From assembly GCA_003281225.1 (NCBI GenBank), contig QCCP01000001.1, positions 1-64,000 on the forward strand: DNA of 64,000 nt, read 5' to 3'. Shown in pieces: positions 9,345-20,146 of the stretch (within the stretch, counting starts at the first letter, position 1; every line of letters starts with the position of its first letter). Both the position numbers and the translations under genes were made by a program. A model generated the notes under the pieces. That model worked only from the letters and a program-made list of their open reading frames with translations, was not told the origin of the DNA and did not search any database. The DNA comes from Prochlorococcus sp. AG-347-L20 (GTDB lineage Bacteria; Cyanobacteriota; Cyanobacteriia; PCC-6307; Cyanobiaceae).

Positions 9345-10376
9345 GTGAGACAATCTCCGTTTTTGCCTAATAGGCCATTAAAAGTAGCCGTTTTAGGATC
9401 TTCAGGTGCTGTGGGATCTGAAATACTCAAAATTCTTGAACAACGTGATTTCCCAATATCAGAATTGGTCTTGCTTTCATCAGAGCGTTCAGAGGGAAAA
9501 AAAATTATCTGGAAAGGTGAAGAATTGGTTACAAAAAAAACAATTAAGGAAGAATTTCTGAATCTTGATTTAGTTTTAGCGTCAGCCGGTGGAAGTATTT
9601 CAAAAAAATGGTTGTCTACCATTATGGAACAAGATGCTTTGTTGATAGATAATTCAAGTGCTTTCAGATTAGATAATAATGTACCTCTTATAGTTCCTGA
9701 AGTTAATGCTAGTGACGTATTTAATCATGATGGTGTAATAGCTAACCCAAACTGCACTACCATTTTGTTGACATTAGTTTTAGCTCCGTTAAATAAACTT
9801 TCGACTATTCAAAGAGTTATTGTCTCAACATATCAATCAGTAAGTGGTGCAGGCCAACTGGCGATGGAGGAACTAAAACTTTTAACTGAACAATATCTTC
9901 AAGGAAATACTCAAAAAAGTGAAGTTTTGCCATACTCCCTTGCTTTTAATTTGTTTTTACATAATTCCCCTATGCTTTCAAATAATTACTGCGAAGAAGA
10001 GATGAAAATGGTTAATGAGACCAGGAAGATATTAAATATTGCTGACTTAAAGCTCTCTGCTACATGTGTTCGAGTCCCAGTACTGAGAGCACATTCTGAA
10101 TCGATCAATATTGAATTTGCCGACGTAGTTGAGCCTAAAGACGCACTTGAAGAATTAAAAAAATCTCCTGGAATTGAAATTATTGAGGATTACAAAAATA
10201 ATAGATTTCCTATGCCAAATGACGTTATGGGAAGGGATAATGTTGCTGTTGGCAGGCTAAGAACTGATATAAGTCAGTCTCATGGATTAGAATTATGGTT
10301 ATGTGGAGATCAAATAAGAAAAGGAGCAGCTCTGAATGCTGTTCAAATAGCTGAGTTATTAATTCCAAAAAAATGA
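9345..10376 (+). CDS. asd: aspartate-semialdehyde dehydrogenase
   Basis: This enzyme reduces aspartyl phosphate to aspartate semialdehyde, the branch point to lysine/diaminopimelate, threonine and methionine. The NADP-binding motif G-S-S-G-A-V-G is at about 18-24. The catalytic cysteine is C137 in N-P-N-C-T-T, and the R-V-P-V-L-R-A-H motif supplies the active-site histidine. Length, 343 residues, is normal. The start is GTG at 9345; a TTG at 9363 is a possible shorter start. It overlaps dapA by 4 bp (ATGA) and so forms one operon with the next pathway step; lysC, the preceding step, is also in this window. Confidence 0.95.
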   Translation: MRQSPFLPNRPLKVAVLGSSGAVGSEILKILEQRDFPISELVLLSSERSEGKKIIWKGEELVTKKTIKEEFLNLDLVLASAGGSISKKWLSTIMEQDALLIDNSSAFRLDNNVPLIVPEVNASDVFNHDGVIANPNCTTILLTLVLAPLNKLSTIQRVIVSTYQSVSGAGQLAMEELKLLTEQYLQGNTQKSEVLPYSLAFNLFLHNSPMLSNNYCEEEMKMVNETRKILNIADLKLSATCVRVPVLRAHSESINIEFADVVEPKDALEELKKSPGIEIIEDYKNNRFPMPNDVMGRDNVAVGRLRTDISQSHGLELWLCGDQIRKGAALNAVQIAELLIPKK

Positions 10377-11275
10377 TTACAGACAAAACTGAGTGTAATA
10401 ATCCACTATTTGGAAGAATATTGACTGCAATGGTTACTCCGTTCACTGAGAATGGAGATGTAGATTATGAACTAGCCATAAAACTTTCAAATTATCTTTT
10501 TGAGAACGGTTCCGATGGAATTGTGTTATGCGGTACTACTGGAGAATCTCCGACTCTTTCATGGGCGGAACAGCATGATTTATTTATTGCGGTAAAAGGA
10601 TCTTTGGATGCAAGATGTAAAGTAATAGTTGGCACTGGTAGCAATTGTACAAGCGAAGCTGTGGAAGCTACAAAAAAAGCTTACGACTCTGGTGCCGACG
10701 GTGCTTTGGTCGTTGTTCCTTATTACAACAAGCCGCCTCAAGAAGGTCTTTATAAGCATTTCAGTTCTATTGCTCAATCTGCAAAGGATTTGCCTCTTAT
10801 GCTCTACAACATTCCTGGCAGGACAGGATGCAATTTATTACCTGATACTGTGAAGAAACTTATGGATTTCTCAAATATTCTCAGTATTAAAGCTGCAAGC
10901 GGTAGAATAGAAGAAGTAACAGAACTAAGAGCTATTTGTGGCTCTGAACTCTCTGTATATAGTGGTGACGATTCATTGTTGCTTCCAATGTTATCTGTAG
11001 GTGCTGTAGGAGTAGTTAGTGTTGCAAGTCATTTAGTTGGATTGCAATTGAAAGATATGATTCATTCTTTTCAAAGTGGAAAGGTTTCCAATGCTCTTGC
11101 TATTCATGAAAAACTTCAGCCTCTTTTCAAAGCACTCTTTATGACTACTAATCCAATCCCAATTAAGGCTGCTTTGGAGCTATCGGGATGGGATGTAGGT
11201 AATCCTAGAAGTCCTTTGTCACCATTAACAAATGACATGAAAAAGCATTTATCTTTTATCCTGAAATCCTTATAA
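10373..11275 (+). CDS. dapA: 4-hydroxy-tetrahydrodipicolinate synthase
   Basis: DapA condenses pyruvate with aspartate semialdehyde to begin the lysine and diaminopimelate branch. The TIM-barrel protein of 300 residues shows G-T-T-G-E-S-P-T (54-61), Y145 in L-Y-N-I-P-G-R-T-G, and the Schiff-base lysine K173 in S-I-K-A-A-S-G. The ATG overlaps the asd stop codon by 4 bp, which suggests translational coupling. Diaminopimelate is needed for peptidoglycan as well as lysine. Confidence 0.96.
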   Translation: MITDKTECNNPLFGRILTAMVTPFTENGDVDYELAIKLSNYLFENGSDGIVLCGTTGESPTLSWAEQHDLFIAVKGSLDARCKVIVGTGSNCTSEAVEATKKAYDSGADGALVVVPYYNKPPQEGLYKHFSSIAQSAKDLPLMLYNIPGRTGCNLLPDTVKKLMDFSNILSIKAASGRIEEVTELRAICGSELSVYSGDDSLLLPMLSVGAVGVVSVASHLVGLQLKDMIHSFQSGKVSNALAIHEKLQPLFKALFMTTNPIPIKAALELSGWDVGNPRSPLSPLTNDMKKHLSFILKSL

Positions 11276-11355
11276 TAGGGATTATATTTAACTTGATAAT
11301 TAAATTTAAATAAACCTTATTTGATTACAAGCAGGCCTTCATAAATTTCAAAATT

Positions 11356-13341
11356 ATGCAATCCAGTACAAATTCAACTGTAAATAGATCTACTCATGAT
11401 TCATCTAGATCTAAAAGTAATAAGCCAGCTTTACGAGTAATACCTCTTGGAGGACTACATGAAATAGGAAAAAACACTTGCGTTTTTGAATATGGTGATG
11501 AATTAATGCTTGTTGATGCAGGCTTAGCTTTCCCATCTGATGGTATGCATGGCGTAAACGTTGTTATGCCCGATACAACTTTTTTAAAAGAAAATCAAAG
11601 AAGAATAAAAGGAATGATTGTCACTCACGGGCATGAAGATCACATTGGAGGTATTTCTCATCATCTAAAACATTTTAATATTCCGATTATTTATGGCCCA
11701 AGACTGGCAATGTCAATGCTCAGAGGAAAAATGGAGGAAGCAGGGGTATCTGATAGAACAACTATACAGACAGTTAATCCAAGAGATGTTGTAAAAGTAG
11801 GACAACATTTTTCTGTTGAATTTATTCGAAATACCCATTCTATTTGCGATAGCTTTTCTTTAGCAGTTACAACACCTGTAGGCACAATTATTTTCACAGG
11901 AGATTTTAAGTTTGATCATATGCCAGTAGATGGAGAGCAATTTGATATTGAAAGAATGGTGCATTACGGAGAGAAGGGTGTTTTATGCATGTTCAGTGAT
12001 TCGACTAATGCCGAAGTTCCAGGGTTTTGTCCTTCTGAGAAGACTATCTATCCCTCTTTAGAAAAACATATTGCAGAGGCAAAAGAACGAGTTATCCTTA
12101 CCACTTTTGCTAGTTCTGTTCATAGAGTGACAATGATCTTAGAATTGGCCATGAAACATGGAAGAAAGGTCGGTTTGTTAGGTAGATCGATGATAAATGT
12201 TATTGCTAAGGCAAGAGATATTGGTTATATGAAATGCCCAGATGATTTGTTTGTTCCTATTAAGCAAATTAGAGATTTGCCAGATAGGGAGACCTTATTA
12301 TTAATGACGGGAAGTCAAGGAGAACCCTTAGCAGCATTAAGCAGAATCTCTCGTGGTGAACATCAGCATGTTCGTCTTAAGACTACTGATACTGTAATAT
12401 TTTCAGCTAGCCCAATTCCTGGTAATACTATTTCTGTTGTTAATACAATAGATCGATTAATGAAACTCGGAGCAAAGGTTGTTTATGGAAAGGGTGAGAA
12501 TATTCATGTTTCTGGTCATGGCTTTCAAGAAGATCAAAAGTTAATGTTGGCACTCGCAAAACCTAAGTTTTTTGTTCCTGTTCATGGAGAACATAGAATG
12601 CTTGTTTGTCATGGCAAGAGTGCCCAAACTATGGGGGTTCCAAAGGACAATATCTTAATTATTGAAAATGGAGATGTAGTTGAGTTAACACCTAATTCCA
12701 TTCAAAAAGGTGAGCCCGTAAAAGCTGGTGTTGAACTTCTTGATAACTCACGAAATGGGATAGTAGATGCTCGAGTATTAAAGGAAAGGCAGCAATTAGC
12801 TGGGGATGGTGTGGTAACTGTTTTAGCTCCTATTAGTACAGATGGGAAGATGGTTGCTCCTCCCAGAGTTAATTTAAGAGGAGTTGTTACTACTGCAGAG
12901 CCAAGAAAAATGTCTATGTGGACAGAACGAGAAATAAGCTGGGTCTTAGAAAATAGATGGAAACAATTATCAAGACAAACTGGGCCGAATAATTTTGAGG
13001 TAGATTGGATTGGTGTACAAAGAGAAATTGAAAATGGTTTATCGAGAAGAATGAGAAGAGAATTACAAGTTGAACCACTTATTTTGTGTTTAGTTCAACC
13101 TGCCCCAAGTGGAACTCGTGCTTATATTCCAAAGATTACCGAAGAGCAAAATTTCTCCAATAGAAATAGAAATAATAATAATTTCCATAAGAAATCAAAC
13201 AATAATCATCCTAATAGTTCAAATAACCCACAAAATACCCAAAAAAGTCCAAAAGTTTCACAGAATCCATCAGCTGAGACTGCTACAGAAGATTCATTTG
13301 AAGGGAGAACAAGAAGAAGAAGATCTGCTGTAACATCCTAA
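11356..13341 (+). CDS. rnj: ribonuclease J
   Basis: RNase J is a metallo-beta-lactamase/beta-CASP nuclease with endo- and 5'-3' exonuclease activity in mRNA decay and RNA maturation. The metal site H-G-H-E-D-H is at residues 91-96, followed by T-H-S-I-C-D-S and T-G-D-F-K-F-D. The beta-CASP motifs include T-G-S-Q-G-E-P and the late P-V-H-G-E-H-R. The last 65 residues are asparagine- and serine-rich and end in a basic G-R-T-R-R-R-R stretch, a disordered tail seen in other cyanobacterial RNase J proteins. It lies 80 bp downstream of dapA. Its stop overlaps the convergent tilS stop by 4 bp. Confidence 0.93.
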   Translation: MQSSTNSTVNRSTHDSSRSKSNKPALRVIPLGGLHEIGKNTCVFEYGDELMLVDAGLAFPSDGMHGVNVVMPDTTFLKENQRRIKGMIVTHGHEDHIGGISHHLKHFNIPIIYGPRLAMSMLRGKMEEAGVSDRTTIQTVNPRDVVKVGQHFSVEFIRNTHSICDSFSLAVTTPVGTIIFTGDFKFDHMPVDGEQFDIERMVHYGEKGVLCMFSDSTNAEVPGFCPSEKTIYPSLEKHIAEAKERVILTTFASSVHRVTMILELAMKHGRKVGLLGRSMINVIAKARDIGYMKCPDDLFVPIKQIRDLPDRETLLLMTGSQGEPLAALSRISRGEHQHVRLKTTDTVIFSASPIPGNTISVVNTIDRLMKLGAKVVYGKGENIHVSGHGFQEDQKLMLALAKPKFFVPVHGEHRMLVCHGKSAQTMGVPKDNILIIENGDVVELTPNSIQKGEPVKAGVELLDNSRNGIVDARVLKERQQLAGDGVVTVLAPISTDGKMVAPPRVNLRGVVTTAEPRKMSMWTEREISWVLENRWKQLSRQTGPNNFEVDWIGVQREIENGLSRRMRRELQVEPLILCLVQPAPSGTRAYIPKITEEQNFSNRNRNNNNFHKKSNNNHPNSSNNPQNTQKSPKVSQNPSAETATEDSFEGRTRRRRSAVTS

Positions 13342-14348
13342 TTTTTTTCAAAATTTATATAGTTTTTATCCCAAACAATTTTTAAAAACTCTTTCAGATT
13401 AATTTGACCTTTATTTTTTTTATAAATTGAAGTTGCTAATTTTGTCAGATTTTTAGAACTACATTGCTTTGCAGATATTTCTTTTAAAAATCTATTTAAG
13501 ATTGTGCACCTCGCTTCAATACACATACCATTTAGGAGATTCCTATCGATACCTTTTACATCTTTACAATATAAATATGCTAGTTCACTAAGATCATTAC
13601 GTTCATTATTGTAATTGCTCATTTTTTGGGAAAAATTATTTATCCTTTCAGAACAACCAGGATAGATGACTTCTAAGGTAGGAATAATTTTTTTTCTTAC
13701 TAAATTTCTTTTTAATTTAAGATCTGAATTTGTAGGATCTTCCCAGACTGGGATCTTCATATCATTGCAAAATTGTTTTGTATCTTCCCTACTGAAAATT
13801 AATATTGGTCTTATTAAAAAAATTTGATTTTCTATTAATCTTTTACTATCAATATTACTCAGACCTGCAAAATTGCTTCCTCTAGATAAATTGAGGATAA
13901 ATGTTTCTGCATTATCACTACTCGTATGTCCAGTTAACAAATAAATATTATGTTTTTGCTGGTTTGTATTTAATAAAGTTTTGGCTCTTTCACATAATTT
14001 TCTATATCTCCATTCTCGTGCTTTTTCTTCTGAAGAAATACTTTCTTTATTTGCTTGATCAAAAGAGAATGAAATATTTTTATTTTCGCAATAATCTTTT
14101 AATTCAAGAGCATATAGTGATGATTTTTCGTGCCACTGATGATCACCATGCCAAACACTAATAGACCAATTATGTAGTTTTTTTAGGTCATTAATTAGGG
14201 TTAATAAGGTCATTGAGTCTTGACCTCCGGAAACACTTATTAAAATATTGGATCCTTTGGGAATTAATATTTTTTTTGTAAGAATCTCCTTATGAAGCTG
14301 ATGATGCCATGATGACCAATTTTTCTGAGTAAATTTTTTATCAGTCAT
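13338..14348 (-). CDS. tilS: tRNA(Ile)-lysidine synthase
   Basis: TilS converts C34 of the tRNA-Ile CAU anticodon to lysidine so that it reads AUA, an essential function in an AT-rich genome where AUA is common. The PP-loop motif S-G-G-Q-D-S (40-45) binds ATP. Further signatures are H-G-D-H-Q-W, T-G-H-T-S-S-D-N-A-E-T and L-I-R-P-I-L. The 336-residue length matches the shorter cyanobacterial form. Its 3' end overlaps the 3' end of rnj by 4 bp. Confidence 0.93.
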   Translation of the reverse strand: MTDKKFTQKNWSSWHHQLHKEILTKKILIPKGSNILISVSGGQDSMTLLTLINDLKKLHNWSISVWHGDHQWHEKSSLYALELKDYCENKNISFSFDQANKESISSEEKAREWRYRKLCERAKTLLNTNQQKHNIYLLTGHTSSDNAETFILNLSRGSNFAGLSNIDSKRLIENQIFLIRPILIFSREDTKQFCNDMKIPVWEDPTNSDLKLKRNLVRKKIIPTLEVIYPGCSERINNFSQKMSNYNNERNDLSELAYLYCKDVKGIDRNLLNGMCIEARCTILNRFLKEISAKQCSSKNLTKLATSIYKKNKGQINLKEFLKIVWDKNYINFEKN

Positions 14349-14433
14349 TTTGTGTTGCTCAGATAATATTTTTTAAAAAATGCACTGTTTTACTAAAACA
14401 ATGTCACAATCGGGTAATAAATTCATTAAGTAA

Positions 14434-15210
14434 ATGAGTCTGATTAATCTTTTGCCACAAAAAATCAAAGAAGAGTTAAGAAGCAAATCCTTACTCAAAG
14501 TTATTTCAGGATTGAATAATTTCGATGTTCAATCTGTGAAAATAATTGTTGAGGCTGCTTCATTAGGAGGTGCAGATCTTGTCGATATTGCTTGTAAACC
14601 TGAACTAGTTGATTTAGCACTTAAGAATTCAAAAATACCCGTTTGTGTTAGTTCAGTAGTGCCTCAATCTTTTCAAGATTCTGTAAAAGCAGGAGCATCA
14701 TTAATTGAAATAGGAAATTACGATACTTTTTATGAAAAAGGAATTAATTTTTCAGATAAAAAAGTTTTAAATATTACAAAAGAGACGAGGGATTTATTGC
14801 CTAATGTTCCTTTATCAGTAACTGTTCCTCATACTATGCCTATTGATAAACAAGTTGATCTTGCTTTAAAGCTAGTGGAAGAAGGTGTTGACATTATTCA
14901 AACAGAAGGTGGCACCAGTTCTACTCCTTACTCTTCAGGAATTCAAGGCTTTTTTGAAAAATCAGTACCAACTCTTGCAGCTACATATGCTATTCATCAG
15001 GAATTTAAGAAACAATCTCTGAATATACCAATCATGAGTGCCTCTGGATTAAGCCAAGTAACTTGTCCACTCGCAATATCCTCTGGAGCCTCAGCAGTTG
15101 GCGTTGGATCTGTAGTTAATAAATTAGATGATTTAATATCGATGATTGCGGTTGTTAGGGGCTTAAAAGAATCTTTGAAAAATTCAATAATTGGAGAAAA
15201 AATTTCTTAG
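14434..15210 (+). CDS. Ycf23/DUF561 family protein
   Basis: This belongs to a TIM-barrel-like family (DUF561) that includes the red-algal plastid ORF Ycf23; its reaction is not established. The 258-residue protein shows A-A-S-L-G-G-A-D-L-V-D-I-A near residue 44, a conserved E-I-G-N-Y-D-x-F-Y segment, V-T-V-P-H-T-(M/L)-P, I-I-Q-T-E-G-G-T-S-S and G-A-S-A-V-G-V-G-S-V near the end, patterns of a phosphate-binding barrel. It lies 29 bp upstream of uvrB on the same strand. Phosphate or nucleotide binding is an inference from the loop glycines. Confidence 0.85.
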   Translation: MSLINLLPQKIKEELRSKSLLKVISGLNNFDVQSVKIIVEAASLGGADLVDIACKPELVDLALKNSKIPVCVSSVVPQSFQDSVKAGASLIEIGNYDTFYEKGINFSDKKVLNITKETRDLLPNVPLSVTVPHTMPIDKQVDLALKLVEEGVDIIQTEGGTSSTPYSSGIQGFFEKSVPTLAATYAIHQEFKKQSLNIPIMSASGLSQVTCPLAISSGASAVGVGSVVNKLDDLISMIAVVRGLKESLKNSIIGEKIS

Positions 15211-15239
15211 TATAGCAATACCCTTTTGCTACTAGGTTG

Positions 15240-17279
15240 ATGAATAACTATAAGCTTCAAGCTCCTTACGAACCAAATGGAGATCAACCAGAAGCTATTA
15301 AAAAATTAGTTAAAGGCATCAATACTGGTAAAGAGTTTCAGACTCTTTTAGGGGCTACTGGAACTGGTAAAACATTTACTATTGCGAATGTAATTCAACA
15401 AACAGGAAGGCCAGCACTTGTATTAGCCCATAACAAAACGTTAGCTGCACAACTATGTAATGAATTAAGGGAATTTTTTCCAAAAAATGCTGTTGAGTAC
15501 TTCATTTCTTACTACGATTATTATCAACCTGAAGCTTATGTACCCGTAAGTGATACTTACATAGCCAAAACGGCTTCAATTAATGAAGAAATAGATATGC
15601 TTAGGCATTCTGCAACACGATCATTATTTGAGAGAAAAGATGTAATTGTTGTAGCCTCAATAAGTTGTATTTATGGTCTTGGTATACCGAGTGAGTATTT
15701 AAAAGCTTCAGTTAAATTTGAAGTGGGAAAATCAATAAATCTACGTTCTTCTTTGAGGTCTCTTGTTGAAAATCAATATACTAGAAATGATATTGAAATT
15801 ACTAGAGGTAGATTCAGAATTAAAGGTGATGTTTTAGAAATCGGTCCAGCTTATGAGGATAGATTAATTAGAATCGAATTATTTGGTGATGAAGTCGAAG
15901 CTATTAGATATGTTGACCCTACTACAGGAGAAATACTTGAAAGTTTGGAACAAGTTAGCGTTTACCCAGCAAAGCATTTTGTTACCCCAAAAGAAAGACT
16001 TGAGAGTGCAATAAGTGCAATTAGAAGTGAATTAAAAACTCAATTAGATAAATTTACATACGAAGGAAAATTATTAGAGGCTCAACGTCTAGAACAACGC
16101 ACAAAATATGATTTAGAAATGCTCAAAGAGGTTGGTTATTGTAATGGAGTTGAGAATTATGCTCGTCATTTATCAGGCAGGGAGGAAGGTTCACCGCCAG
16201 AATGCTTAATCGATTACTTTCCCAAAGATTGGTTGTTGGTAGTTGATGAGAGTCATGTAACATGTCCTCAACTTCATGCGATGTACAACGGTGATCAATC
16301 TAGAAAAAAAGTTTTAATAGATCATGGTTTTAGATTGCCCAGTGCTGCAGATAATAGACCTTTAAAATGTGAAGAGTTTTGGGAAAAATCAAAACAGACA
16401 TTATTTATAAGTGCAACTCCGGGTCAATGGGAATTAGATCAATGTGATGGCGAATTTATTGAGCAAGTTATAAGACCAACTGGGGTATTAGATCCCGTAA
16501 TTGATGTAAGGTCTAGTGAGGGCCAAATAGAAGATCTGTTATCTGAAATAAGAATTAGAGCAGAAAAGAATCAACGAGTGCTAGTGACAACACTTACTAA
16601 GAGAATGGCTGAAGATCTAACTGATTTTTTATCTGAAAATAAAGTAAGAGTTAGATATTTGCATTCCGAAATCCATTCAATTGAGAGAATTGAAATTATT
16701 CAAGACCTCAGAATGGGCGAATATGATGTTTTGGTAGGAGTTAATTTATTAAGAGAGGGACTAGATCTTCCTGAAGTATCCTTAGTTGCCATTTTAGATG
16801 CAGATAAAGAGGGTTTTCTTAGGGCTGAAAGGTCATTGATTCAAACAATAGGAAGAGCCGCAAGACATGTTGAAGGTGTCGCCTTGCTTTATGCGGATAA
16901 CTTCACAGATTCAATGAAAAGAGCAATATCTGAAACTGAGAGAAGAAGAACTATTCAAAAAAAATATAACCAAGTCAATGGTATTACTCCAAAACCTGCG
17001 GGCAAAAAAATAGAAAATTCAATATTATCTTTTCTAGAACTTTCCAGAAAGCTAGATTCTGGTGGTTTATCTAAAGATTTAATAAATATTGTTAATAACA
17101 AAACTGACGCAATTCTCAGTTCCAGTGATAATCAATGTTTGCTCGAAGAATTGCCTGACTTAATAGAAAAGTTGGAAATTAAAATGAAAGATGCTGCAAA
17201 AGAGTTAAATTTTGAAGAAGCAGCAAATTTGAGGGATAGAATCAAAAAATTAAGACAAAAATTGGCAAGAAATAATTAA
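15240..17279 (+). CDS. uvrB: excinuclease ABC subunit B
   Basis: UvrB is the damage-verifying helicase-like subunit of nucleotide excision repair. Walker A G-A-T-G-T-G-K-T is near residue 38. The beta-hairpin motif [12 protein letters not shown] follows, then D-E-S-H, the helicase motif T-I-G-R-A-A-R and a C-terminal UVR motif (M-K-x-A-A-x-x-L-x-F-E-E-A-A-x-L-R-D-R-I). I chose ATG 15240; a TTG directly before it (15237) could give one more residue. AGG lies just upstream. The uvrB stop is 7 bp from the convergent lysC stop. Confidence 0.96.
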   Translation: MNNYKLQAPYEPNGDQPEAIKKLVKGINTGKEFQTLLGATGTGKTFTIANVIQQTGRPALVLAHNKTLAAQLCNELREFFPKNAVEYFISYYDYYQPEAYVPVSDTYIAKTASINEEIDMLRHSATRSLFERKDVIVVASISCIYGLGIPSEYLKASVKFEVGKSINLRSSLRSLVENQYTRNDIEITRGRFRIKGDVLEIGPAYEDRLIRIELFGDEVEAIRYVDPTTGEILESLEQVSVYPAKHFVTPKERLESAISAIRSELKTQLDKFTYEGKLLEAQRLEQRTKYDLEMLKEVGYCNGVENYARHLSGREEGSPPECLIDYFPKDWLLVVDESHVTCPQLHAMYNGDQSRKKVLIDHGFRLPSAADNRPLKCEEFWEKSKQTLFISATPGQWELDQCDGEFIEQVIRPTGVLDPVIDVRSSEGQIEDLLSEIRIRAEKNQRVLVTTLTKRMAEDLTDFLSENKVRVRYLHSEIHSIERIEIIQDLRMGEYDVLVGVNLLREGLDLPEVSLVAILDADKEGFLRAERSLIQTIGRAARHVEGVALLYADNFTDSMKRAISETERRRTIQKKYNQVNGITPKPAGKKIENSILSFLELSRKLDSGGLSKDLINIVNNKTDAILSSSDNQCLLEELPDLIEKLEIKMKDAAKELNFEEAANLRDRIKKLRQKLARNN

Positions 17280-17286
17280 AAATAAC

Positions 17287-19047
17287 TTATTTTTCTAATT
17301 CGAAATAATTATGAATAGCATTAACTGCTTTGTCACAATCTTTTTCTAAGACAATACATGAAGTCCTGATTTCACTAGTGGCAATCATTTCAATATTGAT
17401 ATTTTGGTCAGCCAATGCTCTAAATATTTTTCCAGCCGTTCCAACCTTAAATGCCATTCCAGCTCCTACAGTACTTACTTTGGCTATAGCAGGGCCATCT
17501 TCAATGTATGATCCGGGTAATTTTTTTGTTAAGGCCTCAAAAACTGAGTTAGCTTTTTCTCTATCTTGTTTATTCATTGTAAGACTAATATCCTTAGTTT
17601 TTAAAGAGGAAATTCTTTCAGACTGAACGATAGTATCGATAAGTAAATTATTTTCAGCTAATGCTAAACATATCGATGCTGCTACACCTGGACGATCAGG
17701 CAGTTTTCGAAAACTTACTTGAACTTGGTTTTTATCTAATGCAATTCCTCTTACTTCAGGTTGATCTTGTTTTTCATTGATTGGATTAACAAATATTTGT
17801 GTATCGGATAACTTAAATTTCTCAGCAACAAATCTAATAGCTTTTGGTAAATTATTGATTTCAATTACACAGCTGACTTTGATTTCACTAGTAGCTATTA
17901 ACCTGACATTTATATTCGCTTGAGATAAAGTATCAAATAAATCAGCTGAAACACTAGGTCTGCCCATAATGCCTGCTCCTTGAATACTTAATTTAGTCAT
18001 GTTTGTTTTTAAGTTATATTCTCCTCCTAATTGACTAGTTATAAGTTCACATTGTTCTGCAGTCTTTTTAACTTCTAATTCACTAACAGTAAATGTAATA
18101 TTGTTTTTATTTCCATCATTTGTCGCTTGTATTATTAAATCTACACTAATACTTGCTTCTGAAAGTTTTTCAAATATTTGTGCGGCAATCCCAGGCCTAT
18201 CAGGAATATTTGAGAGACTGAATACTGCTTGGTTTTCTAATACCTCAAGACTATTTACTGTTTTTGTTAATTCTAAGCTTCCTCTTTTTAGCGGGAGAGG
18301 TTGGATTTGACTTTCTAGGAGAGTACCACTTGAGTCACTTTGGCTTGATTTGACACACAATTTAATCCCATAATTGCGAGCAATTTCTACTGCTCTTGGA
18401 TGCAGAACTGAAGCACCGACACTTGCAAGTTCAAGCATTTCCTCGCAGCTAATTTTATCTAAGAGTTTTGCATTAGGAACTATTCTTGGATCAGTAGTAA
18501 GGACTCCTGGAACGTCTGTATAAATTTCGCATGTCTCAGCTCCTAAAGCTGTTGATAAAGCTACTGCGGAAGTATCTGAACCACCTCTACCCAAAGTTGT
18601 AATTTCCATTGAACCCGTATGGCTTAATGTTGTTCCTTGAAAGCCAGCCACTACAACTACAAAACCCTGATTTATATAATTTTTGATCCTTTCTGTTTTA
18701 ATATCCAGAATTCTCGCTTTCCCATGAATTGATTCAGTAATAATTCCAACCTGGCTACCGGTCATTGAAATTGCCGATATTCCGTATTCGTTTAATGCCA
18801 TTGAGAGAAGAGCTATGGTTACTTGCTCTCCAGTTGAGAGGAGCATATCTAATTCTCTTCGATTAGGGTTTTTACTAATTGATTCCGCTAAACAATTTAA
18901 ATCATCTGTCGTTTGCCCCATTGCAGAGACAACTACGATAATTTCATTTCCTGCTTCTTTACTTTGACAGATGCTACTTGCAATATTTTTAATTTTTTTA
19001 ATATCACCTACAGAAGTACCGCCAAATTTTTTTACTAGTAAAGCCAT
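17287..19047 (-). CDS. lysC: aspartate kinase, four-ACT cyanobacterial type
   Basis: Aspartokinase phosphorylates aspartate, the first step to lysine, threonine and methionine. The catalytic domain begins K-F-G-G-T-S at residues 7-12 and contains T-L-G-R-G-G-S-D-T and T-D-V-P-G-V. After about residue 265 there are two ACT pairs, visible as repeated I-P-D-R-P-G-(I/V)-A-A and repeated S-(V/T)-x-G-A-G-(I/M) blocks with I-A-T-S-E-I. This gives 586 residues against about 400-450 in two-ACT enzymes. The duplicated regulatory module is known in cyanobacteria, where lysine and threonine act as feedback effectors. asd and dapA are also in this window. Confidence 0.95.
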   Translation of the reverse strand: MALLVKKFGGTSVGDIKKIKNIASSICQSKEAGNEIIVVVSAMGQTTDDLNCLAESISKNPNRRELDMLLSTGEQVTIALLSMALNEYGISAISMTGSQVGIITESIHGKARILDIKTERIKNYINQGFVVVVAGFQGTTLSHTGSMEITTLGRGGSDTSAVALSTALGAETCEIYTDVPGVLTTDPRIVPNAKLLDKISCEEMLELASVGASVLHPRAVEIARNYGIKLCVKSSQSDSSGTLLESQIQPLPLKRGSLELTKTVNSLEVLENQAVFSLSNIPDRPGIAAQIFEKLSEASISVDLIIQATNDGNKNNITFTVSELEVKKTAEQCELITSQLGGEYNLKTNMTKLSIQGAGIMGRPSVSADLFDTLSQANINVRLIATSEIKVSCVIEINNLPKAIRFVAEKFKLSDTQIFVNPINEKQDQPEVRGIALDKNQVQVSFRKLPDRPGVAASICLALAENNLLIDTIVQSERISSLKTKDISLTMNKQDREKANSVFEALTKKLPGSYIEDGPAIAKVSTVGAGMAFKVGTAGKIFRALADQNINIEMIATSEIRTSCIVLEKDCDKAVNAIHNYFELEK

Positions 19048-19086
19048 ATCTAAATCATAATGTAAATTCTTAAACTTATAATTTGG

Positions 19087-20088
19087 TTAACTTAAATTAA
19101 TTAATTTCTCTGTAAACACATTTATAGGATTATTACCTTGTTTTATTAATGATTCAATATCTAGTAAGTTACTTATCAAATTAATTAAATATTCTTGAGA
19201 TACATTTTTGACTTTTCTTCGAATAAAAAAAATTCTTTTTGGATTAGAAATGCCTGCAAGATTACAAATCTTTTCTGAATTATCGTTACCTGAATTAACT
19301 GCTAATTTTATAATGGTATGAATTCTTATTTGACTAATTAAACCTGCATTTAGTCTTAAAGGAGGTTCTCCTTTCTGTAAGGAATAATTTATTTCAATGA
19401 GGCTTTCATTAATATTTTTTTGTAAGAGAAGATCAATGATTTTGAAAATATTGGATTGATGATCATTAAATATTTTTTTTACATCAACACTTTTAAGAAA
19501 AGGTTGTGAATTCGAATCACTTGATACTGCAGAAAGGTATGTTTTTGCTTTGGCTAATTCATTTATTAGTTTAAAGCTATCATTACCAACTGAATCAATT
19601 ATTAATTCAGCTGCATTTTTATCAATTTTAATATTCATTTCATTTGCTGCATCTTCTAAAAATCTTTTTTGTCCCTCATAGTCCCAGATTTCTGGTAATG
19701 AAAATGACTTTTCTTTAGCTAAATTATTTTTGATAAGTTTTTGTAAAAATTTAGTACTCTTTAGTCTTGAGTCTGGTTTTTTTGTATTTTGTAAAATGAA
19801 ATAAGTATTTTGAGGTATATTGTCATGAATTTTTTCAAATTTAGTACTTAGATCCTCATTTTTGGCAGTAAAAATTGGATTATTTTTTAATGTAACTATT
19901 CTGTATCCCTCTCCAAAAGGAGGTGTAAGAACTTCATCAAAAGCTTTATTGACTTGCTCATCATCATCTCCATTTAAATTTGATACGTTTATTTCTTTCC
20001 ATTCTTTGGGTACTTCCTTATCAATTAATTTTTGAATAAATGTATTTTGAGCATTTAAATCATTACCCCATAATATTTGTATTGGCAT
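19087..20088 (-). CDS. holA: DNA polymerase III subunit delta
   Basis: Delta is the clamp-opening subunit of the clamp loader, partner of the dnaX product also encoded here. The 333-residue protein starts M-P-I-Q-I-L-W-G-N-D and has the family pattern: an N-terminal AAA+-like fold without a P-loop, N-T-Y-F-I-L-Q-N near residue 95, a middle helical lid and a C-terminal helical collar domain with L-R-L-N-A-G-L-I-S-Q-I-R. HolA diverges fast, so the call rests on overall pattern, length and gene context. It lies 39 bp upstream of lysC on the minus strand. Confidence 0.85.
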   Translation of the reverse strand: MPIQILWGNDLNAQNTFIQKLIDKEVPKEWKEINVSNLNGDDDEQVNKAFDEVLTPPFGEGYRIVTLKNNPIFTAKNEDLSTKFEKIHDNIPQNTYFILQNTKKPDSRLKSTKFLQKLIKNNLAKEKSFSLPEIWDYEGQKRFLEDAANEMNIKIDKNAAELIIDSVGNDSFKLINELAKAKTYLSAVSSDSNSQPFLKSVDVKKIFNDHQSNIFKIIDLLLQKNINESLIEINYSLQKGEPPLRLNAGLISQIRIHTIIKLAVNSGNDNSEKICNLAGISNPKRIFFIRRKVKNVSQEYLINLISNLLDIESLIKQGNNPINVFTEKLINLS

Positions 20089-20146
20089 AATAGCTCAATA
20101 AAAACCATATATTAACTATGATTACTTCTAACACAAATTAAATTTA

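Noticed and set aside
13901-14161. 86-codon frame antisense to tilS
   Set aside because: Phenylalanine-, tyrosine- and leucine-rich translation typical of a reversed AT-rich gene; tilS is well supported.
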